Origin: Chloroflexota bacterium
GTDB lineage: Bacteria; Chloroflexota; Anaerolineae; Promineifilales; Promineifilaceae
NCBI GenBank assembly: GCA_024275635.1
Contig: JAJRYT010000121.1
Span: 1-51,641, forward strand
Direction of reading: 5' to 3'
DNA length: 51,641 bases
The notes beneath the pieces were generated by a model that searched no databases, was not told where the DNA came from, and worked only from the letters and a program-made list of their open reading frames with translations. Both the position numbers and the translations under genes were made by a program. This document shows positions 8,191-16,115 of the stretch, piece after piece (position 1 is the first letter of the stretch; every line of letters begins with the position of its first letter).

Positions 8191-8691
8191 TTATGGTTCA
8201 TAAACGTGGTAACCCAAGATATGATGCCTGTTTAACCCCATGAGCGGCAGCTTCTGGGTTGGCTTGGCTGCCAGCGAGCGTAATGGGTAAACGGCCGCAT
8301 CCGACACCGCCAGAAAGTCGCGCGTTTCATCAATCAAATCATTCTCGTAGGCGTCGAGATTGACGTGTAAGTTACCGCGAATCGCCAGCGTGTTCGTATA
8401 AAACGTGACCGGCCGTTTGGATTGCAGCAGTTGAATTCCTTCCAAATTAGCCCCTTCCAGCCAGGCGATATATGTCACCATGCGCCAGTTCATGTTTAAG
8501 CTCGCCTGCTTAATGGCTTTTACCCGGTAACCGGCCAGTATAGGTATAAATTCAACATTATCAAAATGGAAAGAGAGATAGCGGCGATCATTCAGATAAG
8601 TGAACAATTCGCCGCGTGGTTGGAAACTACCGTGCAGCAGAAATTGAGCCGTAACTACTTCGACATCAAAGGTGGCTAATTTTAATTCCAT
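8191..8691 (-). CDS. Unrecognised 166-residue cytoplasmic protein
   Basis: I do not recognise this family. The product has no signal peptide or membrane helix. It alternates hydrophobic and charged residues as in a beta-rich fold, with FDVEVVTAQFLLHGSFQPRG near the N-terminus and a YLSFHFDNVEFIPILAG stretch. The start is good: GAGGCAACAC precedes the ATG at 8691. It stands alone between a palindromic repeat and the FAD oxidase gene; it contains two ACGGCCG(T/C)-type sites, as its neighbours do, which suggests it is resident rather than recently acquired. Confidence 0.8.
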   Translation of the reverse strand: MELKLATFDVEVVTAQFLLHGSFQPRGELFTYLNDRRYLSFHFDNVEFIPILAGYRVKAIKQASLNMNWRMVTYIAWLEGANLEGIQLLQSKRPVTFYTNTLAIRGNLHVNLDAYENDLIDETRDFLAVSDAAVYPLRSLAAKPTQKLPLMGLNRHHILGYHVYEP

Positions 8692-8805
8692 GTGTTGCCT
8701 CAGATTCCCTGTTTGTAGTCAGGTACGCAGCCAAGCGGAGTACCCTCAATGATTATCCTGCTCCTCCGCCGACTATGTGGCTAACTACGAATAGGGTGTA
8801 ATTGC

Positions 8806-10179
8806 TTATAATTGCCCTGTGGTTGGATTCCAGTTATCCAGCATGGCCCGGTAAGCCGGGTCATCGTACCGGCTAAGGAGGAAATCGGGCGCATAATCGG
8901 GCAAATTACCGCCGGTAACGTGGGCGGCCAGGAGTTCTCCGGCGGCCATACTGGCCATGATGCCGTAACCGGATAGGGCGGCAATCACATAAGCGCCTTC
9001 GACTGGCAGCGGCCCAATGAGCGGCCTGTTTTCCCGGGTTTTGCAGTAGTAGCCGCCATCAATGAACGGCCGTCCCATCTTCCCCAAATAAGCGCCCAGC
9101 CCCGGAACCATCCGCACCAGCCCGCGCAGGATAACTTCGCCGTATTCATCAGGAAAAGCGGGCGGCCAGACCGGTTCCTGTTTGGCTACGTCGTAAGTCC
9201 AAATGGCAAGGACAGTTTTAGCTCCCGGCCCGCCTTCCGGCCGAAAGTGAACGCCGGCGGGGAATTGTTCCACCAGCCAGCTTGTCTCCTCATAAGCGGC
9301 CAGTTCGGCCCGCTCTTCGGCCGACCATTCCAGGTAAACAGGATCATTCCAAATCATCAGCGGCGCCGCGCGCGGGATGACGCCCAACGGGTCTGCAAAG
9401 GAGATTTTTCCGTGCAGTTCGTTGAAGACGGGGAAATCCACGCCGATCATGTCTCCGGCTTGCTTGAGCAATGGTCCGGCGGCGATGATGTATTTCTCGG
9501 TGGCGATGTGCAGAGAGTCGCCGTTTTGGTCAACCTGGACGGATTGGATACGGCCGTCCAACACTCCCACATCTGCCACCCGCCCCTGAACCAATCTGGC
9601 TCCCTGTTCTTTAGCCGCTTGCAGCATGTACATGCCCAACTGTTGGGCGCTCAACCAGCCACAGCGACGGGCATGAAGGAGGGATACGGCCGTGTCCGTG
9701 ACAAACGGGTAATGCGTCTGAATCAGCGCCGGGGCTGGCAGCAAATCCGCGCCATCCAGCGCCTTGTCATACCCCTCGCCAGAGGACGGCGCGTAGCTGT
9801 CCGGGCGGCTGTGCCGCCGCAGTTCGCCGGCGCCTAAGCGGGTGATTGCAGCGGCGGTTTGCCGCATCGCCTGGGCTTGTTCGGGGACGGCCGTCAGCCA
9901 GACATAGCCGCGCCGGTTCATACTGAAATAATTGCCGCTTTCTTCGGCCAATCCTTCCAGCAAATCAATGCTGCGGTTCATAAAGCGCACCATCGTATCG
10001 CCGGGGCCGGGCCACCAGTTGCGGTAGCATTCACTGGATTTGTCGCTGGTCAGCGTCAGTGGCTCCCGTTCGTCTACCAACACCACATTCTGAACACCCT
10101 GCTTCACCGCCAGTTGGTACGCCGCCGCTATACCGGCAATTCCTGCGCCGCAGATGACAATTTCGGCTATTTCACCCAT
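8806..10179 (-). CDS. FAD-dependent amine oxidoreductase (DAO/sarcosine oxidase-like)
   Basis: The 457-residue protein opens with the FAD dinucleotide motif (VICGAGIAGIAAAYQL) and an acidic end to the second strand (VLVDER). C-terminal motifs GGYYCKTRENRPLIGP and ALSGYGIMASMAAGELLAAH match the DAO family (sarcosine, dimethylglycine, glycine oxidases). It would oxidise a secondary amine or amino acid, passing electrons to oxygen or a carrier. The start has GGAGGTAGAGC upstream. It follows RNase Z by 16 bases, so the two are probably cotranscribed without an obvious functional link. The substrate is unknown. A second DAO-type protein is at 20522-21697. Confidence 0.87.
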   Translation of the reverse strand: MGEIAEIVICGAGIAGIAAAYQLAVKQGVQNVVLVDEREPLTLTSDKSSECYRNWWPGPGDTMVRFMNRSIDLLEGLAEESGNYFSMNRRGYVWLTAVPEQAQAMRQTAAAITRLGAGELRRHSRPDSYAPSSGEGYDKALDGADLLPAPALIQTHYPFVTDTAVSLLHARRCGWLSAQQLGMYMLQAAKEQGARLVQGRVADVGVLDGRIQSVQVDQNGDSLHIATEKYIIAAGPLLKQAGDMIGVDFPVFNELHGKISFADPLGVIPRAAPLMIWNDPVYLEWSAEERAELAAYEETSWLVEQFPAGVHFRPEGGPGAKTVLAIWTYDVAKQEPVWPPAFPDEYGEVILRGLVRMVPGLGAYLGKMGRPFIDGGYYCKTRENRPLIGPLPVEGAYVIAALSGYGIMASMAAGELLAAHVTGGNLPDYAPDFLLSRYDDPAYRAMLDNWNPTTGQL

Positions 10180-10195
10180 GCTCTACCTCCGAAAA

Positions 10196-11143
10196 TTACT
10201 CTTCCTTCTTCAAACGAACCGCCCCATCACGGGTAATCTGGTAATGGTCAAAATCGCGGGCCACTGTGGTATTAGGGAAAATAGCCTGGGCTTCGCGGCG
10301 GATATCGCGCTCGAAGTAGCGGCGCGAGAGGTGGGTGAGGATGAGGGATTTGACGTTGGCGTCGCGGGCTAACCGGGCGGCTCTGGCGGCCGTCATATGA
10401 CCGAAATTCTGGGCCATCTCGGCCTCTTCCTCGATGTAGGTGGATTCGATGACCAGTGCGTCGGCGTCCTGGCAAATGGCGCAGATAGTGTCGTCAATCC
10501 GGCCAATATCGCCGATATGGACATATTTGGTTCCCGGTACGCCTTCGCCCAGCACCTCTTCGGGGTGGATGGTACGGCCGTCCTCCAACACAACCGCTTC
10601 CCCGCGTACCAAACGGCTTCGTTCCGGCCCAAAAGGCACGCCCAACGCTTCCGCCTTCTCCGCCAGAAACGGCCGTCGCTCCTTCTCCGCAAACAGATAG
10701 CCAAAATTCCCCGCCCCGCGATGACTCACCGGAAAAGCCGACAGTGTAAACTTGTCATCTTCCAAGATGACGCCCGGTTCCAACACGATCAGGTTGATGT
10801 CAATTGGTGAACGCGCTCCAGGGAAAACCACTTTGAACAGTAAATTACTCACCCGCGACAGTGCAGAACGGCCACCGTAAATATCAATCTGCTCCAGGTT
10901 TTCCCACCGGCTCAGGGTAGAAACCAGTCCGCCCAGCCCTAAAATGTGGTCCAAATGGCCGTGTGTGAGCAAAACCTTGTTCAGGCGCTTAAAACCGAGA
11001 CCGCTTTGTAAAATTTGTCGCTGCGTCCCTTCGCCGCAATCAAGCAAAAAGCGATGCTGGCGGTACAAGATCAGGTGAGACGGCAGTCCGCGATGAGCCG
11101 AGGGGGCAGAGGATGACGTGCCAAAAAAGATAAGTTCAAACAT
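10196..11143 (-). CDS. rnz: Ribonuclease Z
   Basis: RNase Z trims the 3' end of tRNA precursors. The 315-residue protein begins with FFGTSSSAPSAHRGLPS, shows the zinc motif LTHGHLDHILGLGGL, the later ligands PVSHRG, an ESTY motif (DADALVIESTY), the FGHMTAARAARLA block and the terminal LTHLSRRY. Length and motif order fit the short bacterial form. There is no ribosome binding site; a TAAAAT hexamer lies 6 bases before the ATG, so the mRNA is probably leaderless. Confidence 0.93.
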   Translation of the reverse strand: MFELIFFGTSSSAPSAHRGLPSHLILYRQHRFLLDCGEGTQRQILQSGLGFKRLNKVLLTHGHLDHILGLGGLVSTLSRWENLEQIDIYGGRSALSRVSNLLFKVVFPGARSPIDINLIVLEPGVILEDDKFTLSAFPVSHRGAGNFGYLFAEKERRPFLAEKAEALGVPFGPERSRLVRGEAVVLEDGRTIHPEEVLGEGVPGTKYVHIGDIGRIDDTICAICQDADALVIESTYIEEEAEMAQNFGHMTAARAARLARDANVKSLILTHLSRRYFERDIRREAQAIFPNTTVARDFDHYQITRDGAVRLKKEE

Positions 11144-11149
11144 GGGGAT

Positions 11150-11155
11150 ATTTTA
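11150..11155 (-). promoter_or_regulatory. -10 hexamer TAAAAT of rnz, predicted leaderless start
   Basis: Read on the minus strand, TAAAAT is followed by 6 bases and the rnz ATG at 11143. No Shine-Dalgarno sequence and no convincing -35 are present. Confidence 0.5.
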
Positions 11156-11233
11156 GCGGGGATTGGGAATTTTGGGGAGAAATCGGAATAGAACTTCCCT
11201 GCCCCTCTAATCCCCACCCTTCACAGTGAAACA

Positions 11234-11854
11234 TCAACCAATAAACACCTGCACCTGGTCACCGTCCTCATCATCCACATTAATCATTAACGGATCAGTC
11301 TGAGGGTGTTTCAATCCATCCCGCGCCTCTTGTACAAACTCAGAAGCAATCTCCAAATTCTTCTGTTCCTTTTCCGGCACAAATCCCCGGGCGATGCTGA
11401 TTCCCCATTGGGCCAAACCTAGTGGCAGCGGCAGACTGATAGCAATCTTACGCCCGCCCTTCTCCTTCACCCGTACATGAATCCAGGCCGAGCGGCGGCT
11501 AAGAAAAGCCAGGGCCGTCAACATAAAGGTCAGAATAAACAAGCTCAACAGACACACAAACCAGAAAGTAACAGCCCCCTCAGAAGATTGGTATAACGAA
11601 CGAAGTCCCAGCCCCATAAAAATCAGGACAGATAGCGTGATAAAAAAGGGATACTGCCAAAAATGGCGGAACTTATCCATGTCCGGCGGTTCATTAGGCA
11701 AGACAATCTCACCAGTTAAGGCGGTATCCGGTTCGCTCTTGGGGGATTCAGAAGGTATCTCCAGCGCTTCCAATAACTCTTGAGCTTGTTCGGCCGTTAA
11801 CTTCCCATCCTGCAACATTTGCAAAACTTGCTGCCGAGCTTTGTCACGCATCAT
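11234..11854 (-). CDS. SHOCT-like membrane protein
   Basis: The 206-residue protein starts with a short helical module, QQVLQMLQDGKLTAEQAQELLEAL, of the SHOCT-like type found at the N-terminus of YvlB/LiaX-like proteins. Two membrane helices follow (about residues 70-85 and 95-118), then a soluble domain ending in an acidic stretch (VDDEDGDQVQVF). GAGGTGAG precedes two successive ATG codons; either could be used. Its role is unknown; the family is often linked to envelope stress. It lies 90 bases before rnz on the same strand. Confidence 0.75.
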   Translation of the reverse strand: MMRDKARQQVLQMLQDGKLTAEQAQELLEALEIPSESPKSEPDTALTGEIVLPNEPPDMDKFRHFWQYPFFITLSVLIFMGLGLRSLYQSSEGAVTFWFVCLLSLFILTFMLTALAFLSRRSAWIHVRVKEKGGRKIAISLPLPLGLAQWGISIARGFVPEKEQKNLEIASEFVQEARDGLKHPQTDPLMINVDDEDGDQVQVFIG

Positions 11855-11974
11855 CTCACCTCGCTAAATAACCGATCCTCCCGGAGGTTGCTCAAATAGG
11901 TTGCGCCTCTGAACTGAATCTCGGGGAGGATTCTTACTGCGTCAGTGTAGCATATTTCATCAGCGCCCAAAAGA

Positions 11975-12006
11975 AAAAGCCCCCATGAACAATCATGGGG
12001 GCTTTT
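11975..12006 (-). terminator. Intrinsic terminator after the sugar transferase gene
   Basis: A perfect 14-bp stem (AAAAGCCCCCATGA) around a 4-base loop is followed on the minus strand by TTTTTCTTTT-like sequence. It lies 21 bases past the stop codon at 12028. The stem also has T residues on the other side and could work in both directions. Confidence 0.88.
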
Positions 12007-12027
12007 GGCAAAAGGGAAGTTTTTTTC

Positions 12028-12732
12028 TTAGTAAGCGCCATCTCCCTTGAGAACTGCGGGAATAGTCTGCAAAATGATATTGACATCTAAACCAACTGAC
12101 CAGCTGTGGATATATTCCATATCTAACCGAACACGTTCATCGTAGGAAGTATCGGAACGGCCGCTTATCTGCCACAGGCCGGTTAATCCGGGCATCACAC
12201 TCATTAAAGTATCGCCCCACTGTCCATATTTCTTAATCTCGTTGGGGGTGATGATACGCGGGCCGACCAGGGACATGTCTTGCTGCAAAACATTGAATAA
12301 CTGCGGCAGTTCATCCAGGCTGAATTTGCGTAACCAATGGCCGATACGGGTGACGCGCGGGTCGCACTTCAACTTGTAATTTCTGGCTAATTCGGCCCGT
12401 AGTTTGGGGTATTTCGCCAGGATGTCGTCCCCGTTCACATACATGGTGCGGAATTTGTAAGCGTCGAAAACACGGCCGTCCAACCCTAAAACCCTGCGTC
12501 GATGAATGATGGGGCCGGGAGAATCCAACTTCACTAAAACAGCGATGAAGAAAAGCAAGGGCGAGATTAGAAGTAAGCCAGGAATGACGAGCATGTAATC
12601 AACGAAGGCTTTCATCACTTTGTTGAAAGCGCCAGATTGAGTCCGGCGTGAGCGCGTGAAATCTATGGGCAACGCCTCTCCTCGTTGAGTACGTTCGATG
12701 AGCGTTTTGGCTGCGGTGGGTGCTTGTATCAT
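12028..12732 (-). CDS. Polyprenyl-phosphate sugar-1-phosphate transferase (WbaP/PglC type)
   Basis: This enzyme family moves a sugar phosphate from a UDP-sugar to undecaprenyl phosphate, the first step of exopolysaccharide or glycan synthesis. The 234-residue protein has one membrane or re-entrant helix (residues 46-68), then KFRTM, the RKFSLDELPQLFNVL block, DMSLVGPR and the terminal PGLTGLWQISGR motif. It lacks the N-terminal membrane domain of long WbaP proteins, so it is the minimal catalytic form. The start has GGAG 6 bases upstream. A strong terminator follows. It lies beside three secreted glycosidase-like genes, so a shared role in a surface polysaccharide is plausible but inferred. 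Confidence 0.9.
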   Translation of the reverse strand: MIQAPTAAKTLIERTQRGEALPIDFTRSRRTQSGAFNKVMKAFVDYMLVIPGLLLISPLLFFIAVLVKLDSPGPIIHRRRVLGLDGRVFDAYKFRTMYVNGDDILAKYPKLRAELARNYKLKCDPRVTRIGHWLRKFSLDELPQLFNVLQQDMSLVGPRIITPNEIKKYGQWGDTLMSVMPGLTGLWQISGRSDTSYDERVRLDMEYIHSWSVGLDVNIILQTIPAVLKGDGAY

Positions 12733-12962
12733 TGCTTACTCCAAGTTATCTGAAATGCTAAAAAACTGATTGGATTTTGAGTTTCTTGCTCGATTACTAG
12801 GAGTTTAGTACCAGTTCCTTACAACAATGCTTACGCTTATTTACGGTCAAAAACCGGTAAATGATTGGAAATTGGAGGAGTGGGAGATTGGGTAATTGAA
12901 GGCGGGAACTATCCAATTGCCCCATTACCTGATGAGGTTCTTATTAAACAGAGCAAAACGTG

Positions 12963-13460
12963 TTAAACGGCCGTTGCCACCGCGGTAAAAAACAACACCA
13001 CAACCGCACAAACCAGGTTGAGGCGCAGCAATTTCATCTCCCGGCGCGACAGTTTACTTTGTTCCGCTGCCGCCAAAGACGGCCGTTTCTCCCCCAACAG
13101 CCGCATCCGATCCATATCCGGGTACAGCGACCACTGCACATAAACGCCAATCAGAACCATGCCCACAAACGCCAGATGCTTTACCAGGATCGCCCCCGCC
13201 CACAAACTGTCAACAGCCAGGAAACCGCTGTAATTCGGGTCATTGGTCATTTGCACAAAGCCGGTAAGCAGCAGCACAATCAGACTGCCATTGGCCCAGG
13301 GCACAAAACGCTGCTGCAAAGCCAGCCAATGATTCCCCGCCAGCGTCCCCTGCCGCACAGCGGGCCAGGCCACCAGCGCCATTAACGCCAGCCCGCCCAG
13401 CCAGATAACCGTAGCCAACAAGTGAAACCAATAAGAAAACGCCAAAATCCAGAAGTTCAT
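12963..13460 (-). CDS. CopD-like integral membrane protein
   Basis: About four membrane helices fill this 165-residue protein. The N-terminal helix carries HLLATVIWLGGLALMALV, and a loop carries KHLAFVGMVLIGVYVQW; conserved His residues in such helices match CopD-domain (copper resistance D) proteins, which may bind heme or copper. The ATG at 13460 is preferred over 13502, which lies in an 8-bp repeat array. No good ribosome binding site is seen. It is 51 bases after a glycosidase-like gene on the same strand. Confidence 0.75.
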   Translation of the reverse strand: MNFWILAFSYWFHLLATVIWLGGLALMALVAWPAVRQGTLAGNHWLALQQRFVPWANGSLIVLLLTGFVQMTNDPNYSGFLAVDSLWAGAILVKHLAFVGMVLIGVYVQWSLYPDMDRMRLLGEKRPSLAAAEQSKLSRREMKLLRLNLVCAVVVLFFTAVATAV

Positions 13461-13511
13461 ATGATTGCCAGTGGGCAAATGGGCAAGTATGCAAGTGGGC
13501 AAGTCACCCCT

Positions 13512-14669
13512 TCATCTTACCCTCTTCTCCATATCCCGCAGCGCCTCATACGCCGGACGCGGCGTACCATCCGGCAGTACGACCGCCCACCACCACTGCT
13601 CATCATCCGGCGTACAGTGGTAGTCGGCAATATAAATAGTCGTCATCAGGCCGATCCAGGGCTGCCAATTTTCGGCGGCATATTGGTAAGCGCGCACCAA
13701 ATAATCAGCCTGGGTCTGCTCATCCACAGCGAACCAGGCGTAATCCGGGTTAACCTGATCCAGCGTCCATCCCATTTCCAGGATAGCGACTTGTTTACGG
13801 CCGTCTCCATTCGCCACCATAATCGCCCGTATATCTTCCACATGGCGGAAAGAAAACCAACGCCCGCCGCCATACGCCGGATCAGCCGCCGCTTCCGTCG
13901 GGTCCAACTCCGGCGGCGCTTTATACCCCGGCGCATGCACGCCCAATACATCAAAATAAGGCGCCGCGCCGGCATCATACATTCCCTGCAAAAACTTATC
14001 ATCAGGCATCGCCGCAGCGTCATCTGTACCCGTAGGGGCTAACCCAGCCGAAACCACAATAGCCTGTGGGTCGGCCGCTTTAATTGCCTGGTAGCATACC
14101 TTCAGCAATTCGGTGTATTGAGCCGGATCAGGCGGTTTACCACCCCATTCCCGGCTCAAATTCGGCTCATTCCAAACCTGATAGGCGGCAATCCGGCCCT
14201 GGTAACGGGCCGCCATCGCCCCGCAAAAATCGCCGAAATCCTGCAAATCGGCCGGCGGATCATTATCTTTGGGTACAGACGGATCTGCCTGTGACCAAAA
14301 AGGCTGCCGATCCAACCGGACGATGAGATTAAGCCCGGCATCCTCCACCAGGCTCACAATCAAATCGGGCCGATACCAGTCACGCGCCCCTTTTTCAATC
14401 CCTTCAATTTCGCGCCAGGGGATCTCTTGCTTCACCCAGCCAAACCCCATTTTATGGATGAGGCCCAGGTCTCTTTGGGCCACATCCGGCTTCCACCAGA
14501 GAAAAGCCTGAACGCCGTAAGCCGGGGAGTCAAACTGTTGAAACACCGGCTCATCAGCCGTAAGCGCCATCGGCCGGGTGGGGGTGGGTGGAGGCGATGT
14601 TACCGGCGGCACGGCCGTTTGGCAGGCTGCCAGCAGCATTCCCCATACCAACAAAAGCGTCCATCGCAT
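13512..14669 (-). CDS. Lipoprotein with glycosidase-like TIM barrel (GH39/GH5-like), paralogue 1
   Basis: A 385-residue lipoprotein: the lipobox LAAC ends at Cys16, a short Pro/Thr linker follows, and the rest forms a (beta/alpha)8 glycosidase-like barrel. The acid/base Glu is in VWNEPN (near 165) and the likely nucleophile in AILEMGW (near 296), the spacing expected of clan GH-A. Substrate cannot be told. The gene starts 2 bases after the stop of the next paralogue, so the two are translated from one mRNA. The family resembles secreted barrels common in Chloroflexota, which may cut or bind extracellular polysaccharide. Confidence 0.82.
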   Translation of the reverse strand: MRWTLLLVWGMLLAACQTAVPPVTSPPPTPTRPMALTADEPVFQQFDSPAYGVQAFLWWKPDVAQRDLGLIHKMGFGWVKQEIPWREIEGIEKGARDWYRPDLIVSLVEDAGLNLIVRLDRQPFWSQADPSVPKDNDPPADLQDFGDFCGAMAARYQGRIAAYQVWNEPNLSREWGGKPPDPAQYTELLKVCYQAIKAADPQAIVVSAGLAPTGTDDAAAMPDDKFLQGMYDAGAAPYFDVLGVHAPGYKAPPELDPTEAAADPAYGGGRWFSFRHVEDIRAIMVANGDGRKQVAILEMGWTLDQVNPDYAWFAVDEQTQADYLVRAYQYAAENWQPWIGLMTTIYIADYHCTPDDEQWWWAVVLPDGTPRPAYEALRDMEKRVR

Positions 14670-14671
14670 GT

Positions 14672-15967
14672 TTAGCGCGCCTTCTCCATCGCGCCAATGG
14701 CGCCAAAGGCCGGGCGCGGAATCCCTTGCGTATCCACAATGCTGTAAGGAACCGGGTCATCTGTTGGCCCATTACCTTTGTTGCCAAAATCAAAGTTGAA
14801 GAGGAAGGCCAGCCACACATCGCCCGAATCGCGCATCTGCTGGTACGCTTGGACGATAAATTGGGCCTGTTCTTCCAGGGTGTTGTCCTGGGCGAACTCG
14901 AAACCGGTTGGATATTGATCGTACCCTTCGCTGCTGGCCCAGCCGAATTCAGTCACGCATAGTTTTTTGTTGGGATCAACCGCCTGGATTTTCTGGGCAT
15001 ATGTGTCCAGCGTCGTTTTGAAACTCCAGCTATGGTGAATGTTATCAAATGGGCCGCGGAAAACGGCCGTTCCCGCCTCCGCCGTTGTCCCCGTCTGATC
15101 ATAGGCCACATCCGGCCCAATATTGTACCCATTGTGATGCGCGCCCACACAATCCACATAATTCAACATACCGGCCGCCAGAGCGCGATCCATATACTCA
15201 AAATCATCGGCCCACCGCACCCAGTCGCCGCTGCCCGTTGGGGCTAGAGCGCCGCTGATTACAATGATATTGGGATCAATGCGCTTGATGGTCTCATTAG
15301 CCGCTTGCAAAAAACGGACATAATCTTCCGGGCTGATCCCGTTTGCCGTGGCCCACTCGCGATCCAAATTCTGCTCATTCCATACCTCAATCGCCTGAAT
15401 CTGGTTGGGATACCGGTTCAACAAAGCCGTCAAAAACCGGGTGAATTGATTGGTATCGTCCGGCGGTCCATTATGCCCACCCGCGGCCCGCGCCCATTCC
15501 GGCGAACCAACCACGCTAAACATCAGGTACAGTCCCTGTTTGCTGGCCTCATTGACAATCCCATCATAAAAAAACCATTGATAAATATCCGGTTCAGGCT
15601 GAACCAACGGCCATTCTAACTGGACCTTCACCCAGTCCATGCCCAATTGATTTTTCACCACATCGGCCGTGAAAGCTGGGTCGCCAACTGTGGCGTGGGA
15701 TTGAATGCCGTAGCCAAAATTAGCGGCCGGCCAGGGCGCCAGCGTTTGCGGCACGCCAGAAACAGGTTCGGCCGGAGCCAATGTGTCCCCCGCTCCCGAT
15801 TCGCTAACCACCGGCGGCGGCAGCAGTGTCGCCGTGGCCGGGGCGGGCGGCAGGGTTGGATTGGTAACCGGCACAGGAACCGGTTCCGGTTCAGCTTCAC
15901 TGCCGCCACAGGCCGTCAAAACCAATAAGGATACCAGGAGAATAAATAGAATCGCTAATTTTTTCAT
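14672..15967 (-). CDS. Lipoprotein with glycosidase-like TIM barrel, paralogue 2
   Basis: The 431-residue protein has a clear lipoprotein signal (lipobox LTAC, Cys20), a Pro/Val/Thr-rich linker to about residue 75 and a clan GH-A-like barrel. VWNEQN (near 194) holds the acid/base Glu and CVTEFGW (near 339) the nucleophile. The barrel shares phrases with its neighbours (VKVQLEWPLVQPEP, FGYGIQSHA), so the three genes are one gene family expanded in place. GGAGG precedes the ATG at a good distance. It could start a new transcript after the hairpin at 15991 or continue from the 1032-residue gene. Confidence 0.83.
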   Translation of the reverse strand: MKKLAILFILLVSLLVLTACGGSEAEPEPVPVPVTNPTLPPAPATATLLPPPVVSESGAGDTLAPAEPVSGVPQTLAPWPAANFGYGIQSHATVGDPAFTADVVKNQLGMDWVKVQLEWPLVQPEPDIYQWFFYDGIVNEASKQGLYLMFSVVGSPEWARAAGGHNGPPDDTNQFTRFLTALLNRYPNQIQAIEVWNEQNLDREWATANGISPEDYVRFLQAANETIKRIDPNIIVISGALAPTGSGDWVRWADDFEYMDRALAAGMLNYVDCVGAHHNGYNIGPDVAYDQTGTTAEAGTAVFRGPFDNIHHSWSFKTTLDTYAQKIQAVDPNKKLCVTEFGWASSEGYDQYPTGFEFAQDNTLEEQAQFIVQAYQQMRDSGDVWLAFLFNFDFGNKGNGPTDDPVPYSIVDTQGIPRPAFGAIGAMEKAR

Positions 15968-15990
15968 GAGCCAATTACCTCCAAAACAAG

Positions 15991-16026
15991 AGGCGCATTT
16001 TGGTCAAAATAGACCAAAATGCGCCT
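15991..16026. terminator. Hairpin between glycosidase-like genes
   Basis: A perfect 15-bp stem (AGGCGCATTTTGGTC) around a 6-base loop. On the plus strand TTTTT follows; on the minus strand, the coding direction here, the tail is only CTTGTTTT. It may partly reduce readthrough from the upstream 1032-residue gene rather than end transcription. Confidence 0.65.
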
Positions 16027-16115
16027 TTTTCACAGCGACTGGCAATCAGCGTTTTGGAAACGGTTTACAGTATCCAAATACCTAAACATTGATTACCAAT
16101 CACTGATTTCAATTC

